Shown piece by piece: positions 26,968-34,201 of a stretch of DNA of 64,000 bases. Each line of letters opens with the position of its first letter. Position 1 is the stretch's first letter. Position numbers and translations under genes: made by a program. The stretch is from Ancrocorticia sp039812645 (GTDB lineage Bacteria; Actinomycetota; Actinomycetes; Actinomycetales; Actinomycetaceae), in NCBI GenBank assembly GCA_039812645.1, contig JBDIAV010000007.1, forward strand, positions 1-64,000, given 5' to 3'. Below the pieces are notes generated by a model that was not told the DNA's origin, did not search any database, and was given only the letters and a program-made list of their open reading frames with translations.

Positions 26968-27047
26968 TCCGACGCTGAAGTTCGACGGCGTCGCTGTCAC
27001 CGTTGATTGACAGTAGCCCTTCAAGGAAAAATGCCTCTCAAATGCAT

Positions 27048-27075
27048 CAGGCCCGGATCTATTGATCCGGGCCTG
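27048..27075. terminator. Hairpin between SGNH-like gene and bL37 gene
   Basis: A perfect 12-base-pair stem (27048-27059 with 27064-27075) closes on TATT. It lies between two convergent genes, eight bases from the bL37 stop, and may serve both. T-runs are poor on both sides. Confidence 0.75.
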
Positions 27076-27083
27076 AGTAGTTC

Positions 27084-27158
27084 TCATGCGTTGGGACGCT
27101 TACCGTGGTTAGCGGCCTTCCCTGCACGAGAGCGACGCTTACGTCCACGCCTGCTCAT
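27084..27158 (-). CDS. 50S ribosomal protein bL37
   Basis: This 24-residue basic peptide reads MSRRGRKRRSRAGKAANHGK and ends RPNA. It matches the tiny actinobacterial large-subunit protein bL37, whose conserved core is GRKRR and ANHGKRPN. A strong ribosome binding site (AAGGAGACTCAC) precedes the ATG, and a hairpin follows the stop. It stands alone as a single-gene unit and is easily missed because of its size. Confidence 0.9.
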   Translation of the reverse strand: MSRRGRKRRSRAGKAANHGKRPNA

Positions 27159-27322
27159 GTGAGTCTCCTTCTATCGGGTGCCGCCTCATTGAACAAACGG
27201 CAGAACCACAGTTTACCAATACTCGCCATGCGCCGTTGTGTCGCGCCCATCACGCGGTAACATCACGATCCACGCAGAAATGCGGGATAGCCGACGACGA
27301 CGTTACGCGGGCAAGCTAGCAC

Positions 27323-27470
27323 AGCTCGCTCCGTCGGGGCTTCGCCCGCAGCCGACTTCCTTGTCCTCACTAAAGCGAGCAAGCTCGCTCCGTCGGGGCT
27401 TCGCCCACAAGCAACTTCCTGACCCTCAGTTGCGAAAGCAAGCTTTCACACTTCGGGTTGCGTCGTTGGC
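27323..27470. repeat. 59-base tandem repeat with conserved hairpins
   Basis: A 25-base block (AGCTCGCTCCGTCGGGGCTT plus CGCCC) occurs at 27323-27347 and again at 27382-27406; a third, diverged unit starts at 27441, so the period is 59 bases. Unit junctions form perfect inverted repeats: AGCGAGC-AA-GCTCGCT (27374-27389) and GAAAGC-AA-GCTTTC (27434-27447). A second small stem GGGC-TTC-GCCC lies within units one and two. The array fills the gap between bL37 and the end of rsrA. No gene is visible from 27159 to 27473. Confidence 0.85.
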
Positions 27471-27473
27471 GGA

Positions 27474-27845
27474 CTACGTCGTCGTCGCCCTAAAAATCGC
27501 AATCTGCTGTGTAATCTTGACCCGCAGCGTCGAAGGCGCCGACTCGCAGCACGAACGTCGCACAATCTCGCGCACATGCGTCTCAGCCTCGACCAGGCGA
27601 TGACACGTGGGGCACGTCTCCATGTGGCTCCTCATGCGAGCAGCCTGCTCCAGCGGCATCTGGGAATCCAACAGCTCAAAGAGATGGTCGTAGACCTCCT
27701 CGCATGAGCACCCCTGGTCGCTCAAATCACGTAACTTCTCTTCAACGTGGCTCACGATGGCGTCAATGTGCTCCACCTGATCGAGCGCGTCACGCTCCAC
27801 GTTCTCACGGTCTATGCCGTCCCGGATCTCGTCTGACCGGCTCAC
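27474..27845 (-). CDS. rsrA: Zinc-binding anti-sigma factor, RsrA type
   Basis: The 123-residue protein should bind and inhibit the adjacent sigma factor until thiol oxidation releases zinc. It contains CSCEEVYDHLFELLD and the zinc motif HMETCPTCHRL (HxxxCxxC), plus further cysteines (SCCES) near the C-terminus. The GTG start overlaps the sigH stop (GTGA), so the pair is translationally coupled, as for RsrA/SigR in Streptomyces and RshA/SigH in mycobacteria. The N-terminal acidic extension of about 40 residues is longer than in typical RsrA proteins. Confidence 0.88.
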   Translation of the reverse strand: MSRSDEIRDGIDRENVERDALDQVEHIDAIVSHVEEKLRDLSDQGCSCEEVYDHLFELLDSQMPLEQAARMRSHMETCPTCHRLVEAETHVREIVRRSCCESAPSTLRVKITQQIAIFRATTT

Positions 27846-28450
27846 TTCTGATCCTTCCCGTAGCCCAGCTCGCGCGCATAATCGGCAAGAAGCTCGCGCA
27901 ACTGCCGCCGCCCGCGGTGCAGGCGTGACATGACGGTTCCGATCGGTGTATCCATAATCTCGGCGATCTCCTGGTAGGAAAAACCCTCAACATCGGCTAA
28001 ATACACCGCCATTCGGCGATCCTCGGGCAGCTTCGCGAGCGCCTCGCGAATCTCCGAGTCGGGCAAGTTCTCGATGGCCTCGGCCTCCGCCGAAAGCATT
28101 CCCGTGGAGTGATGGCTTGCAGCCTCGTACTCCTGCCAGTCCTCTACTTCGGCGGCGTCGGTCTGCTTCGGCTGACGTTGCGCCTTGCGATAGTTGGAAA
28201 TGAAGGTGTTATTGAGAATCCTGTACAGCCATGCTTTGAGGTTGGTGCCGGGTTGGTACTGGTGGAAAGCCGCGAATGCTTTCGCGTACGTCTCTTGGAC
28301 CAGGTCCTCAGCATCTTGCGGGTTGCGCGTCAAACGCATGGCGGCGCCGTACAACTGGTCAAGGAAGGGCAAAGCCTCGCGCTGGAATCGCTCCGCGCGC
28401 TGGGCCGCATCCTCAACCGGTGCGGTATCTAGGGTATCCGTACTCATCAT
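27842..28450 (-). CDS. sigH: RNA polymerase ECF sigma factor, SigH/SigR type
   Basis: This sigma factor should direct the disulfide-stress regulon (thioredoxins, mycothiol, proteases). The 202-residue product has region 2 (RLTRNPQDAEDLVQETYAKA, then GTNLKAWLYRILNNTFISNY) and region 4 (LPEDRRMAVYLADVEGFSY and PIGTVMSRLHRGRRQL). These sequences match the SigR/SigH group closely. Two adjacent ATG codons can start it. A SigR-type promoter lies about 40-65 bases upstream, implying positive autoregulation, and rsrA follows with a GTGA overlap. Confidence 0.94.
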   Translation of the reverse strand: MMSTDTLDTAPVEDAAQRAERFQREALPFLDQLYGAAMRLTRNPQDAEDLVQETYAKAFAAFHQYQPGTNLKAWLYRILNNTFISNYRKAQRQPKQTDAAEVEDWQEYEAASHHSTGMLSAEAEAIENLPDSEIREALAKLPEDRRMAVYLADVEGFSYQEIAEIMDTPIGTVMSRLHRGRRQLRELLADYARELGYGKDQK

Positions 28451-28491
28451 TTTCTAGGTTAGCCGCCTTTTATCGGTCCGTCTTTCACAAG

Positions 28492-28517
28492 AACGTTTCT
28501 TTCCTATCTAACATTCC
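28492..28517 (-). promoter_or_regulatory. SigH/SigR-dependent promoter of sigH
   Basis: On the minus strand GGAAT (28513-28517) is followed after exactly 18 bases by GTT (28492-28494). This equals the GGAAT-N18-GTT consensus of SigR/SigH promoters. Transcription would begin near 28485, about 35 bases before the sigH start, so the sigma factor should activate its own operon. Confidence 0.75.
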
Positions 28518-28582
28518 CGATTTTCCCTTCCGTCTTTCAATCGGTAAGAGACTTTTTGCCCTGTTTGCGGTAGTAATAGGGC

Positions 28583-29110
28583 ATGAGTATTCTGCGCGCA
28601 CTCGCCCGACCGTTATTGGCTACTCCGTTCATCGTGTCTGGAGTCGATGCTCTCATTCGGCCCGCTAATCACCGCGAACGCGCCGAGAATGTGGCACCCC
28701 TCTTGGACAAGGCGGGATATCCACTCTCCGACAAGCAGATGGATCGGGCCACCCGCATTCTCGGACTGACCAATGTTCTCTGTGGAGCGGCCCTCGCTGT
28801 GGGGAAATTCCCTCGCGCCGCCGCCCTGCTTCTTTCCGGGATTGAGGTGCCTGTGGCACTGGCTAACAACCCGGTGTGGCTCCACAAAGGCCCCGCGCGC
28901 CGCAAGGATATCCTCGGGCTCACGGAGTCTGCAGGACTTCTTGGTGGAGTTATGCTTGCCGCCACTGATTTGGCCGGCAAGCCGTCACGATCGTGGCGCC
29001 GAGCGTACAAGCATGATTTACGCCAGGAGATCGAGGCCGTGCGCACACATGAGCGCGCCCTCGCCCAGGCCCGTATTGCCAAAGTGGAGAACAAGGTCAA
29101 AGCGTCATGA
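28583..29110 (+). CDS. DoxX family membrane protein
   Basis: The 175-residue product begins MSILRALARPLLATPFIVSG and has about four membrane segments, with the DoxX features ARPLLATPFIVSGVDALI, RILGLTNVLCGAALAVG and LLLSGIEVPVALANNPVW. The C-terminal 40 residues are charged and helical. DoxX proteins are linked to thiol-stress and redox membrane complexes in mycobacteria, which fits the divergent sigH gene, but no SigR-type box is seen upstream of this gene. It overlaps aroA by ATGA. Confidence 0.85.
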   Translation: MSILRALARPLLATPFIVSGVDALIRPANHRERAENVAPLLDKAGYPLSDKQMDRATRILGLTNVLCGAALAVGKFPRAAALLLSGIEVPVALANNPVWLHKGPARRKDILGLTESAGLLGGVMLAATDLAGKPSRSWRRAYKHDLRQEIEAVRTHERALAQARIAKVENKVKAS

Positions 29111-30495
29111 GTGCTGTCTGGTCCGCGCCTCATCATCCCGAGCCGCTTCGTTCATCCGTTCGTATTCCCGGTTCGAAATCGCTGACCAACCGGTATTTCG
29201 TCCTCGCCGCCCTCGGCGATCAGCCTTCGGTTATTCGGGAACCTCTCGTTGCACGCGACACGATTCTTATGGCGCAGGCGCTCGAAGCGATGGGGGCAGG
29301 GCTCGAATTCTACGACGACGCCCTTTTCGTCTACCCCGCTCCCCTGCACGGCGCCACGATTCAAGCCGGGCTGGCGGGCACCGTCATGCGTTTCCTTCCG
29401 GCTGTCGCCATGCTTGCGAAAGGTGACGTGACGATCGACGGCGACGCCGCCGCCCGCGTCCGTCCCATGGATCCCGTTTTACAAGCCGTCAAGAAGCTGG
29501 GTGTCAGCGTGGACCACGCCGTGGACGCCCAGGGCCGTGGCGTCCTGCCTGTCACCGTGCATGGAACCGGAGTGGTGGAGGGCGGTCGCATCGAAATCGA
29601 TGCCTCGGCTTCCTCCCAGTTCATCTCAGCGCTTCTGCTTGCCGCTCCACGTATGACGCACGGATTGGAGCTGCGACACGTGGGCGGGACGATCCCGTCG
29701 TCGCCACACCTGGAGATGACGGTCGAAGTGCTGCGCGACGCCGGTATCGAAGTCTTCACCTTCCCCAAGGATGCGGGCCCGGTACGTCCCGGTCATCCAG
29801 CCGTGCGCTGGCTCGTACTGCCGGGTATCCCGGACGTAGGCAACGTCGAGGTGGAGCCTGATCTTTCCAACGCCGGCGCTTTCCTTGCCGCCGCCATGGT
29901 GACGGCTGGCACGCTGGAGATTCCTGGCTGGCCACGCGTCACCCAGCAGCCCGGAGACGCGCTACGCGATATCTTCACCCGCATGGGTGCCAGCGCGAGC
30001 GTGGTGGCCGGCAGGCTTCAACTGACGGGGCCGAAGGAGATCCTTCCGTTGGATATGGATATGCACGATTTCGGCGAGCTCGTTCCTATCATCGCCGCAG
30101 TTGCTGCATTCGCCACCGGCCCCTCGGTGTTGCGTAATATCGGCCAGCTGCGAGGGCATGAAACCGACCGTCTCAACGCCATCACCACCGAATTGAACCG
30201 TCTCGGTGGCAAGTCGTGGGTGGAGGGCGACGACCTCCACATCGAGCCCACTCCGCTGCATGCCGCCACGGTCGAGTCCTACGAGGATCATCGTATGGCC
30301 ACCTTCGGGGCCATCATTGGACTGCGTGTACCGGGCGTCGAGGTGATCAATATCGAGACCACCGGCAAGACTTTGCCGCAGTTCCCACAGATGTGGGCCG
30401 ACCTTATTGCAGGAAAGAAAAAGGTCCGCGCCGCCCGTCAAGACATCCCGCTCTCCAACTCCATCGGCTACGGCAAGGATGGTGACCGGCTCTAG
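29107..30495 (+). CDS. aroA: 3-phosphoshikimate 1-carboxyvinyltransferase (EPSP synthase)
   Basis: The enzyme joins shikimate-3-phosphate and PEP in the aromatic pathway. The 462-residue product has IPGSKSLTNRYFVLAAL (substrate-binding Lys and Ser), LAGTVMRFLPAVAML (where the family has LGNAGTAMRPL), SSQFISALLLAAPRM and RVKETDR-like GHETDRLNAI. Its C-terminus has YEDHRMATFGAIIGL. The replacement of GNAGT by GLAGT is typical of actinobacterial AroA. It is followed immediately by rsgA (TAGTG). Confidence 0.95.
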   Translation: MSAVWSAPHHPEPLRSSVRIPGSKSLTNRYFVLAALGDQPSVIREPLVARDTILMAQALEAMGAGLEFYDDALFVYPAPLHGATIQAGLAGTVMRFLPAVAMLAKGDVTIDGDAAARVRPMDPVLQAVKKLGVSVDHAVDAQGRGVLPVTVHGTGVVEGGRIEIDASASSQFISALLLAAPRMTHGLELRHVGGTIPSSPHLEMTVEVLRDAGIEVFTFPKDAGPVRPGHPAVRWLVLPGIPDVGNVEVEPDLSNAGAFLAAAMVTAGTLEIPGWPRVTQQPGDALRDIFTRMGASASVVAGRLQLTGPKEILPLDMDMHDFGELVPIIAAVAAFATGPSVLRNIGQLRGHETDRLNAITTELNRLGGKSWVEGDDLHIEPTPLHAATVESYEDHRMATFGAIIGLRVPGVEVINIETTGKTLPQFPQMWADLIAGKKKVRAARQDIPLSNSIGYGKDGDRL

Positions 30496-31577
30496 TGCGT
30501 CGTGACATTGGCACTGACGACCCGCGAGTTAAGGTTCGCCCCGGTCGGGCATCCCGCCCGCGCACCAAGATTCGCCCCGATTACACCGGAGAGCCTTTGG
30601 CACGCGTCATCGCCGTGGATCGAGGCCGCTACCGTCTCCTTCTAGAAGACGGCGTAGAAATAACTGCCGTGAAGGCGCGCGAACTGGGGCGACGGGCCGT
30701 CGTCGTCGGAGATAAGGTACGCGTGACGGGAGATATTTCCGGACGTAAGGACACCCTCGCCCGGGTGGTGCTCGTCGAGGAACGCTCCTCGGAACTACGC
30801 CGTTCCACCGAAGAGGGCGACGGCCGCGAGCGCGTCATCGTGGCCAACGCGGATCAGATGGCGATTGTCGTGGCGCTCGCGAATCCTGATCCTAAACCGG
30901 GCATGATTGACCGGTGCCTCGTGGCCGCTTACGTCTCCGGCATGGAGCCGTTTCTCGTGCTGACGAAGGCGGACTTGGCGCGCGCCGACTCGTTAGTGGC
31001 CTTGTACGAGCCGCTTGGACTATGCGCTTACGTCACCGATCTTTCCGCGGTTGCGGAAGATGTTGAGGGCGACGACGCGCGCGTTGACAGCGCTGACGGG
31101 GACAGTGGCCTGGAGACGGACGCGACGACGGAGACCGTCGTCGATCTTGACGAATTGCGCGAGGTTCTCACCGGACACGAGACGGTGCTGGTGGGGCACT
31201 CGGGCGTCGGGAAATCTACTCTCATCAACGCGTTGATTCCAGAGGCCGAGCGCGTGACCGGGCACGTCAACGAGGTGACGGGCAAGGGACGGCACACCTC
31301 CACGTCGGCCGTGTCGCTCGCGCTGCCCGAGGGCGGACGGATCATCGATACGCCGGGCGTGCGGAGTTTCGGGCTGGCACACGTGAGTTCTGACGACCTG
31401 CTCCGGGCATTCACCGATCTGGACGAGGTAGCCGAGGAGTGTCCGCGCGGTTGTCCGCACGTCGAGGGCGCTCTCGACTGCGCACTCTCCGAAGTGACCG
31501 ACGAACGGCTCATCGCGCGCGTTGCCTCCTTCCGGCGGCTCTTGTCCGCAAGCAGCGATGGCACCTGGAAACACTAA
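30495..31577 (+). CDS. rsgA: Ribosome small-subunit GTPase RsgA
   Basis: RsgA is a circularly permuted GTPase that acts in late 30S maturation. The 360-residue protein has an N-terminal OB-like domain, then the permuted motifs in order: G4 LTKAD (about 155), G1 GHSGVGKSTL (about 234), and G3 DTPGVRSF. The C-terminal zinc-binding segment is CPRGCPHVEGALDC (about 315). An acidic insertion (about residues 188-215) separates G4 and G1. The start is GTG, overlapping the aroA stop; this aroA-rsgA-hisN order is typical of actinobacteria. Confidence 0.94.
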   Translation: MRRDIGTDDPRVKVRPGRASRPRTKIRPDYTGEPLARVIAVDRGRYRLLLEDGVEITAVKARELGRRAVVVGDKVRVTGDISGRKDTLARVVLVEERSSELRRSTEEGDGRERVIVANADQMAIVVALANPDPKPGMIDRCLVAAYVSGMEPFLVLTKADLARADSLVALYEPLGLCAYVTDLSAVAEDVEGDDARVDSADGDSGLETDATTETVVDLDELREVLTGHETVLVGHSGVGKSTLINALIPEAERVTGHVNEVTGKGRHTSTSAVSLALPEGGRIIDTPGVRSFGLAHVSSDDLLRAFTDLDEVAEECPRGCPHVEGALDCALSEVTDERLIARVASFRRLLSASSDGTWKH

Positions 31578-31604
31578 CGACAACCAGATACACCAAGGAC
31601 TCCC

Positions 31605-32408
31605 ATGAACTTCACTCTGCCCGAAGATCTCTTGTTGGCTCTCAACATCGTTGATCGAGTCGACGAGCTGACCATGGAGCGCTTCGATTCTGCCGACCTG
31701 GTGGTGGAGACCAAACCGGACCTCACCCCGGTCTCTGACGCCGACAAGAACGCCGAGCAGATCGTACGTGACCTGCTGGAACGATCCCGCCCCGACGACG
31801 CTATTTATGGCGAAGAGCAGGGTGGGGCCCTAGAGCACAGCGCACGCCGCTGGATCCTCGATCCGATCGACGGCACCAAGAACTTCGTGCGCGGCGTCCC
31901 CGTGTGGGCTACGCTCCTCGCATTAGAAATGAACGGCGAGATTGTGCTCGGTGTGGTCTCCGCACCCGCACTCGGGCGGCGCTGGTGGGCGGCCCAGGGA
32001 ATGGGCGCGTTTGTGCGGGTCGGGAAGGGCAAGGCACAGCCGATTCACGTCTCAGGCGTATCACAAATTGAGGACGCCTCCTTCTCGTATTCCTCGCTTA
32101 CCGGCTGGGAAGAGCGCGGGCAAGCAGAATCCTTGTACACGCTCGCCACCACCTGCTGGCGTTCGCGCGCCTACGGCGACTTCTGGAGCTACATGATGGT
32201 GGCCGAGGGTACCGTCGATATCGCTGCTGAACCCGAGCTTGCACTGTACGACATGGCGGCACTCGTCCCCATTGTGCAGGAAGCCGGAGGAACGTTTACG
32301 TCACTCGAAGGCGAAACTGGGCCCTGGGGGTCCAGTGCCATCGCATCCAATACGCTGTTGCATGAGGCCGCACGTGAGATCTTGGCGGCCGGGCAGGCGG
32401 ATCAATAA
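31605..32408 (+). CDS. hisN: Histidinol-phosphatase, inositol monophosphatase family
   Basis: The 267-residue product is a magnesium-dependent IMPase-fold phosphatase. Visible motifs are TPVSDADKNAEQ, GEEQGG, the metal site DPIDGTKNFVRG and, near the C-terminus, AAEPELALYDMAAL. Its closest family by context and the KNFVRGVPVWATL motif is HisN, the monofunctional histidinol-phosphatase of actinobacteria. A general inositol phosphatase role cannot be excluded. It follows rsgA by 27 bases in a probable aroA-rsgA-hisN transcript. Confidence 0.87.
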   Translation: MNFTLPEDLLLALNIVDRVDELTMERFDSADLVVETKPDLTPVSDADKNAEQIVRDLLERSRPDDAIYGEEQGGALEHSARRWILDPIDGTKNFVRGVPVWATLLALEMNGEIVLGVVSAPALGRRWWAAQGMGAFVRVGKGKAQPIHVSGVSQIEDASFSYSSLTGWEERGQAESLYTLATTCWRSRAYGDFWSYMMVAEGTVDIAAEPELALYDMAALVPIVQEAGGTFTSLEGETGPWGSSAIASNTLLHEAAREILAAGQADQ

Positions 32409-32629
32409 CGGCAGGCTGAGAACACCCCTGCGAAGCTAAGAGGGCATGCGTCGTTGAATGACGCCTTTGGCAGCAAGCAAGGCCATACGTCCACGAAGGC
32501 GGAGCGGCGCCGTCGTCGTTCCATAATCTTCAACAAAGGGTACGAGACAACCGTCACACGCCACCGAAAAACCTGGGATTTCTCCGGAATCGCGTGGCGG
32601 GATCGAGGCGAGGCTGCAAGAATACGTTT

Positions 32630-33121
32630 ATGACAGACGTGCGCGAAGTACTTACCTGGGAAGATTTCGGCGATGCCTCTCGCGAGCTCGCCAAGACTGT
32701 GTGGGATTCCGGTTTCGAACCGGATCTGATTGTGTGCGTCGCGCGCGGTGGGCTCATTCCTGCCGGTGCCATTGCGTACGCTCTTGAGCAGAAAAGCATG
32801 CTGGTTCTGAACGTCGAGTTCTACACCGGCATCGGAACCACCCTTCTTGACCCGCGTCTGGTGGACCCGGTTCCGGATAATCACGGCATGAGCGGAAAGA
32901 AAATCCTGATTGTCGACGACGTCGCCGATTCTGGTCGTACGCTCGAATTCGTCCGCGGAATTTGTGCCCAGTACACCGATGACATTCGCGTTGCTGTTCT
33001 GTACGAGAAGCCGCGTTCGGTCATCAAGTGTGAGTACGTCTGGAAGGAAACCGACGAGTGGATTTCCTTCCCGTGGTCCTCACTTCCGCCGGTTAACGGG
33101 CTGGAGAACAAGGACAACTGA
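32630..33121 (+). CDS. Phosphoribosyltransferase (purine type)
   Basis: The 163-residue product starts MTDVREVLTWEDF. It has the type I PRTase fold: ARGGLIPAGAIAYAL for the pyrophosphate loop, and the PRPP-binding motif ILIVDDVADSGRTLEFV. The C-terminal region has YVWKETDEWISFPW, seen in the xanthine/hypoxanthine/guanine group related to archaeal Gpt-like enzymes. Substrate is therefore probably a purine base, but this is inferred. It stands alone between hairpins. I see no strong ribosome binding site before this ATG, so a leaderless or weak start is possible. Confidence 0.85.
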   Translation: MTDVREVLTWEDFGDASRELAKTVWDSGFEPDLIVCVARGGLIPAGAIAYALEQKSMLVLNVEFYTGIGTTLLDPRLVDPVPDNHGMSGKKILIVDDVADSGRTLEFVRGICAQYTDDIRVAVLYEKPRSVIKCEYVWKETDEWISFPWSSLPPVNGLENKDN

Positions 33122-33149
33122 TAATTGCGCCGTAGTCGCAAGGTTTCCA

Positions 33150-33187
33150 AGTGGGTGGTTGACCTCGTCAGAGTTCGGCCACCCACT
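33150..33187 (+). terminator. Hairpin after the phosphoribosyltransferase gene
   Basis: Nine-base arms (33150-33158 and 33179-33187) flank a 20-base loop 28 bases after the stop. There is no T-run, so the terminator call is tentative. Confidence 0.5.
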
Positions 33188-33468
33188 GTCGTTATCACGA
33201 GTGGATGACAAGATTTCTCGTCATCACATCGAAAATTTTTGTTCTCACAAAGTGGAAACTTCTCCTATCAATTTCACGGAACCGGGTATCTCGATGCTAG
33301 GGTAGGTAAAAATCGGCAGCGGTTCATTGAGATTTTGTCTTGGAATCGTTGCATGCGCTGGTATAGCCAACTTAGTGACTCGCTACAGCGGCCCCTTGGT
33401 TTGGCTACACTCCTCGACTTGAGGACAAGTTACCGGTAGCGATAGGCATTCGACCTAGAGGAGTCACA
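33188..33468. other. AT-richer intergenic region upstream of a lipoprotein gene
   Basis: About 280 bases hold no reading frame I can support. Base composition is lower in GC than the flanks, with runs such as GAAAATTTTTG near 33230. A ribosome binding site GAGGAG lies eight to nine bases before the ATG at 33469, and a TACACT box near 33409 could be a -10 element. No recognisable operator or riboswitch is visible. Confidence 0.4.
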
Positions 33469-33987
33469 ATGACCCAGACCGCCACCACGAACACCGATAC
33501 CGCACAGCGCGGTTCCAACTCTCACATCGCCAAGATTGTCGCGCTCTTCTCCGCACTCCTCATCGCACTGACCGCTTGCGGTGGTAGCGATGCGGCGGAA
33601 GAAACCAAGACAGTCCTCAAGGGAAATATTGGCGGTGTGGAAAGCACCATTACCTATTACTCCATTAACGACGAGGTCACCCGCCAAACCACGGAGAACG
33701 TCATGCCGTATTAGTCTCTGAACGTGACCTCAGCCGACGAAGCCCGGCAGCTACTCGATCCCATGGCCGAGTCTTTCCAAGGCATCGACGGCCTCCAGCA
33801 TGGTTTTGAGTACCGTGACGACGCTGTTGTCGAAACCCTTTCCATTGACTATTCAACGGCCGATGTGGAGAAAATCGCTGAACTCCCGGGCTCGGATTTC
33901 TCCGGAAACCTTGAATCAGGCAAGGTGAGCCTCAAGGAGAGCTTGAAGGCGTTCGAGGGACAGGGCTACACCAAGGTCGAGGGTTAA
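33469..33987 (+). pseudogene. DUF1307 (YehR-like) lipoprotein broken by an in-frame TAG
   Basis: The frame opens with a signal peptide and lipobox (LIALTAC) and continues through GGVESTITYYSINDEVTRQT to an amber codon at 33712-33714. Reading continues in the same frame after it (SLNVTSADEARQLLDPM and onward) to a stop at 33985-33987. Both halves fit the DUF1307/YehR pattern, with the break at the family position between the TTEN.. strand and the EARQLLDP helix. The upstream part alone is an 81-residue lipoprotein stub. A one-base change in a sense codon explains it; readthrough or a sequencing error are the alternatives. A good ribosome binding site and a strong downstream terminator remain intact, so the break looks recent. 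Confidence 0.8.
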
Positions 33988-34019
33988 TAAGCGACCTATC
34001 AGGCACATGCTTTCTCGTG

Positions 34020-34058
34020 AGGTGGGCGGTTGAATCTGCATGATTCAACCGCCCACCT
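34020..34058 (+). terminator. Terminator after the interrupted lipoprotein gene
   Basis: A perfect 17-base-pair stem (34020-34036 with 34042-34058) with a 5-base loop is followed by CTGTTTG. It lies 32 bases after the lipoprotein frame ends. Confidence 0.88.
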
Positions 34059-34201
34059 CTGTTTGTGAAGGGTCGCTGCTCGCGGAAGACCACCGATCGC
34101 CACAGTTCCCGATTCTTTCGACATAGGGTGGCACGAGTTTTTTCGTCTCTCCTCTCGTTTCCCTGTCAAAAGCTGTCGGAGGGCGCAGCTAGGGTTGAGA
34201 C

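Noticed and set aside
27323..27470. Possible CRISPR-like or transposon end
   Set aside because: The unit has no unique spacers, and no transposase, target duplication or cas gene is nearby; a structured tandem repeat fits better.
32402..32884. 160-codon minus-strand frame between hisN and the phosphoribosyltransferase
   Set aside because: Most of it is antisense to the phosphoribosyltransferase gene, it lacks a ribosome binding site and recognisable motifs.
33712..33714. TAG read as pyrrolysine or other recoding
   Set aside because: No pyl genes or recoding element are visible, and the family position is not strictly conserved; mutation, error or low-level readthrough are simpler.
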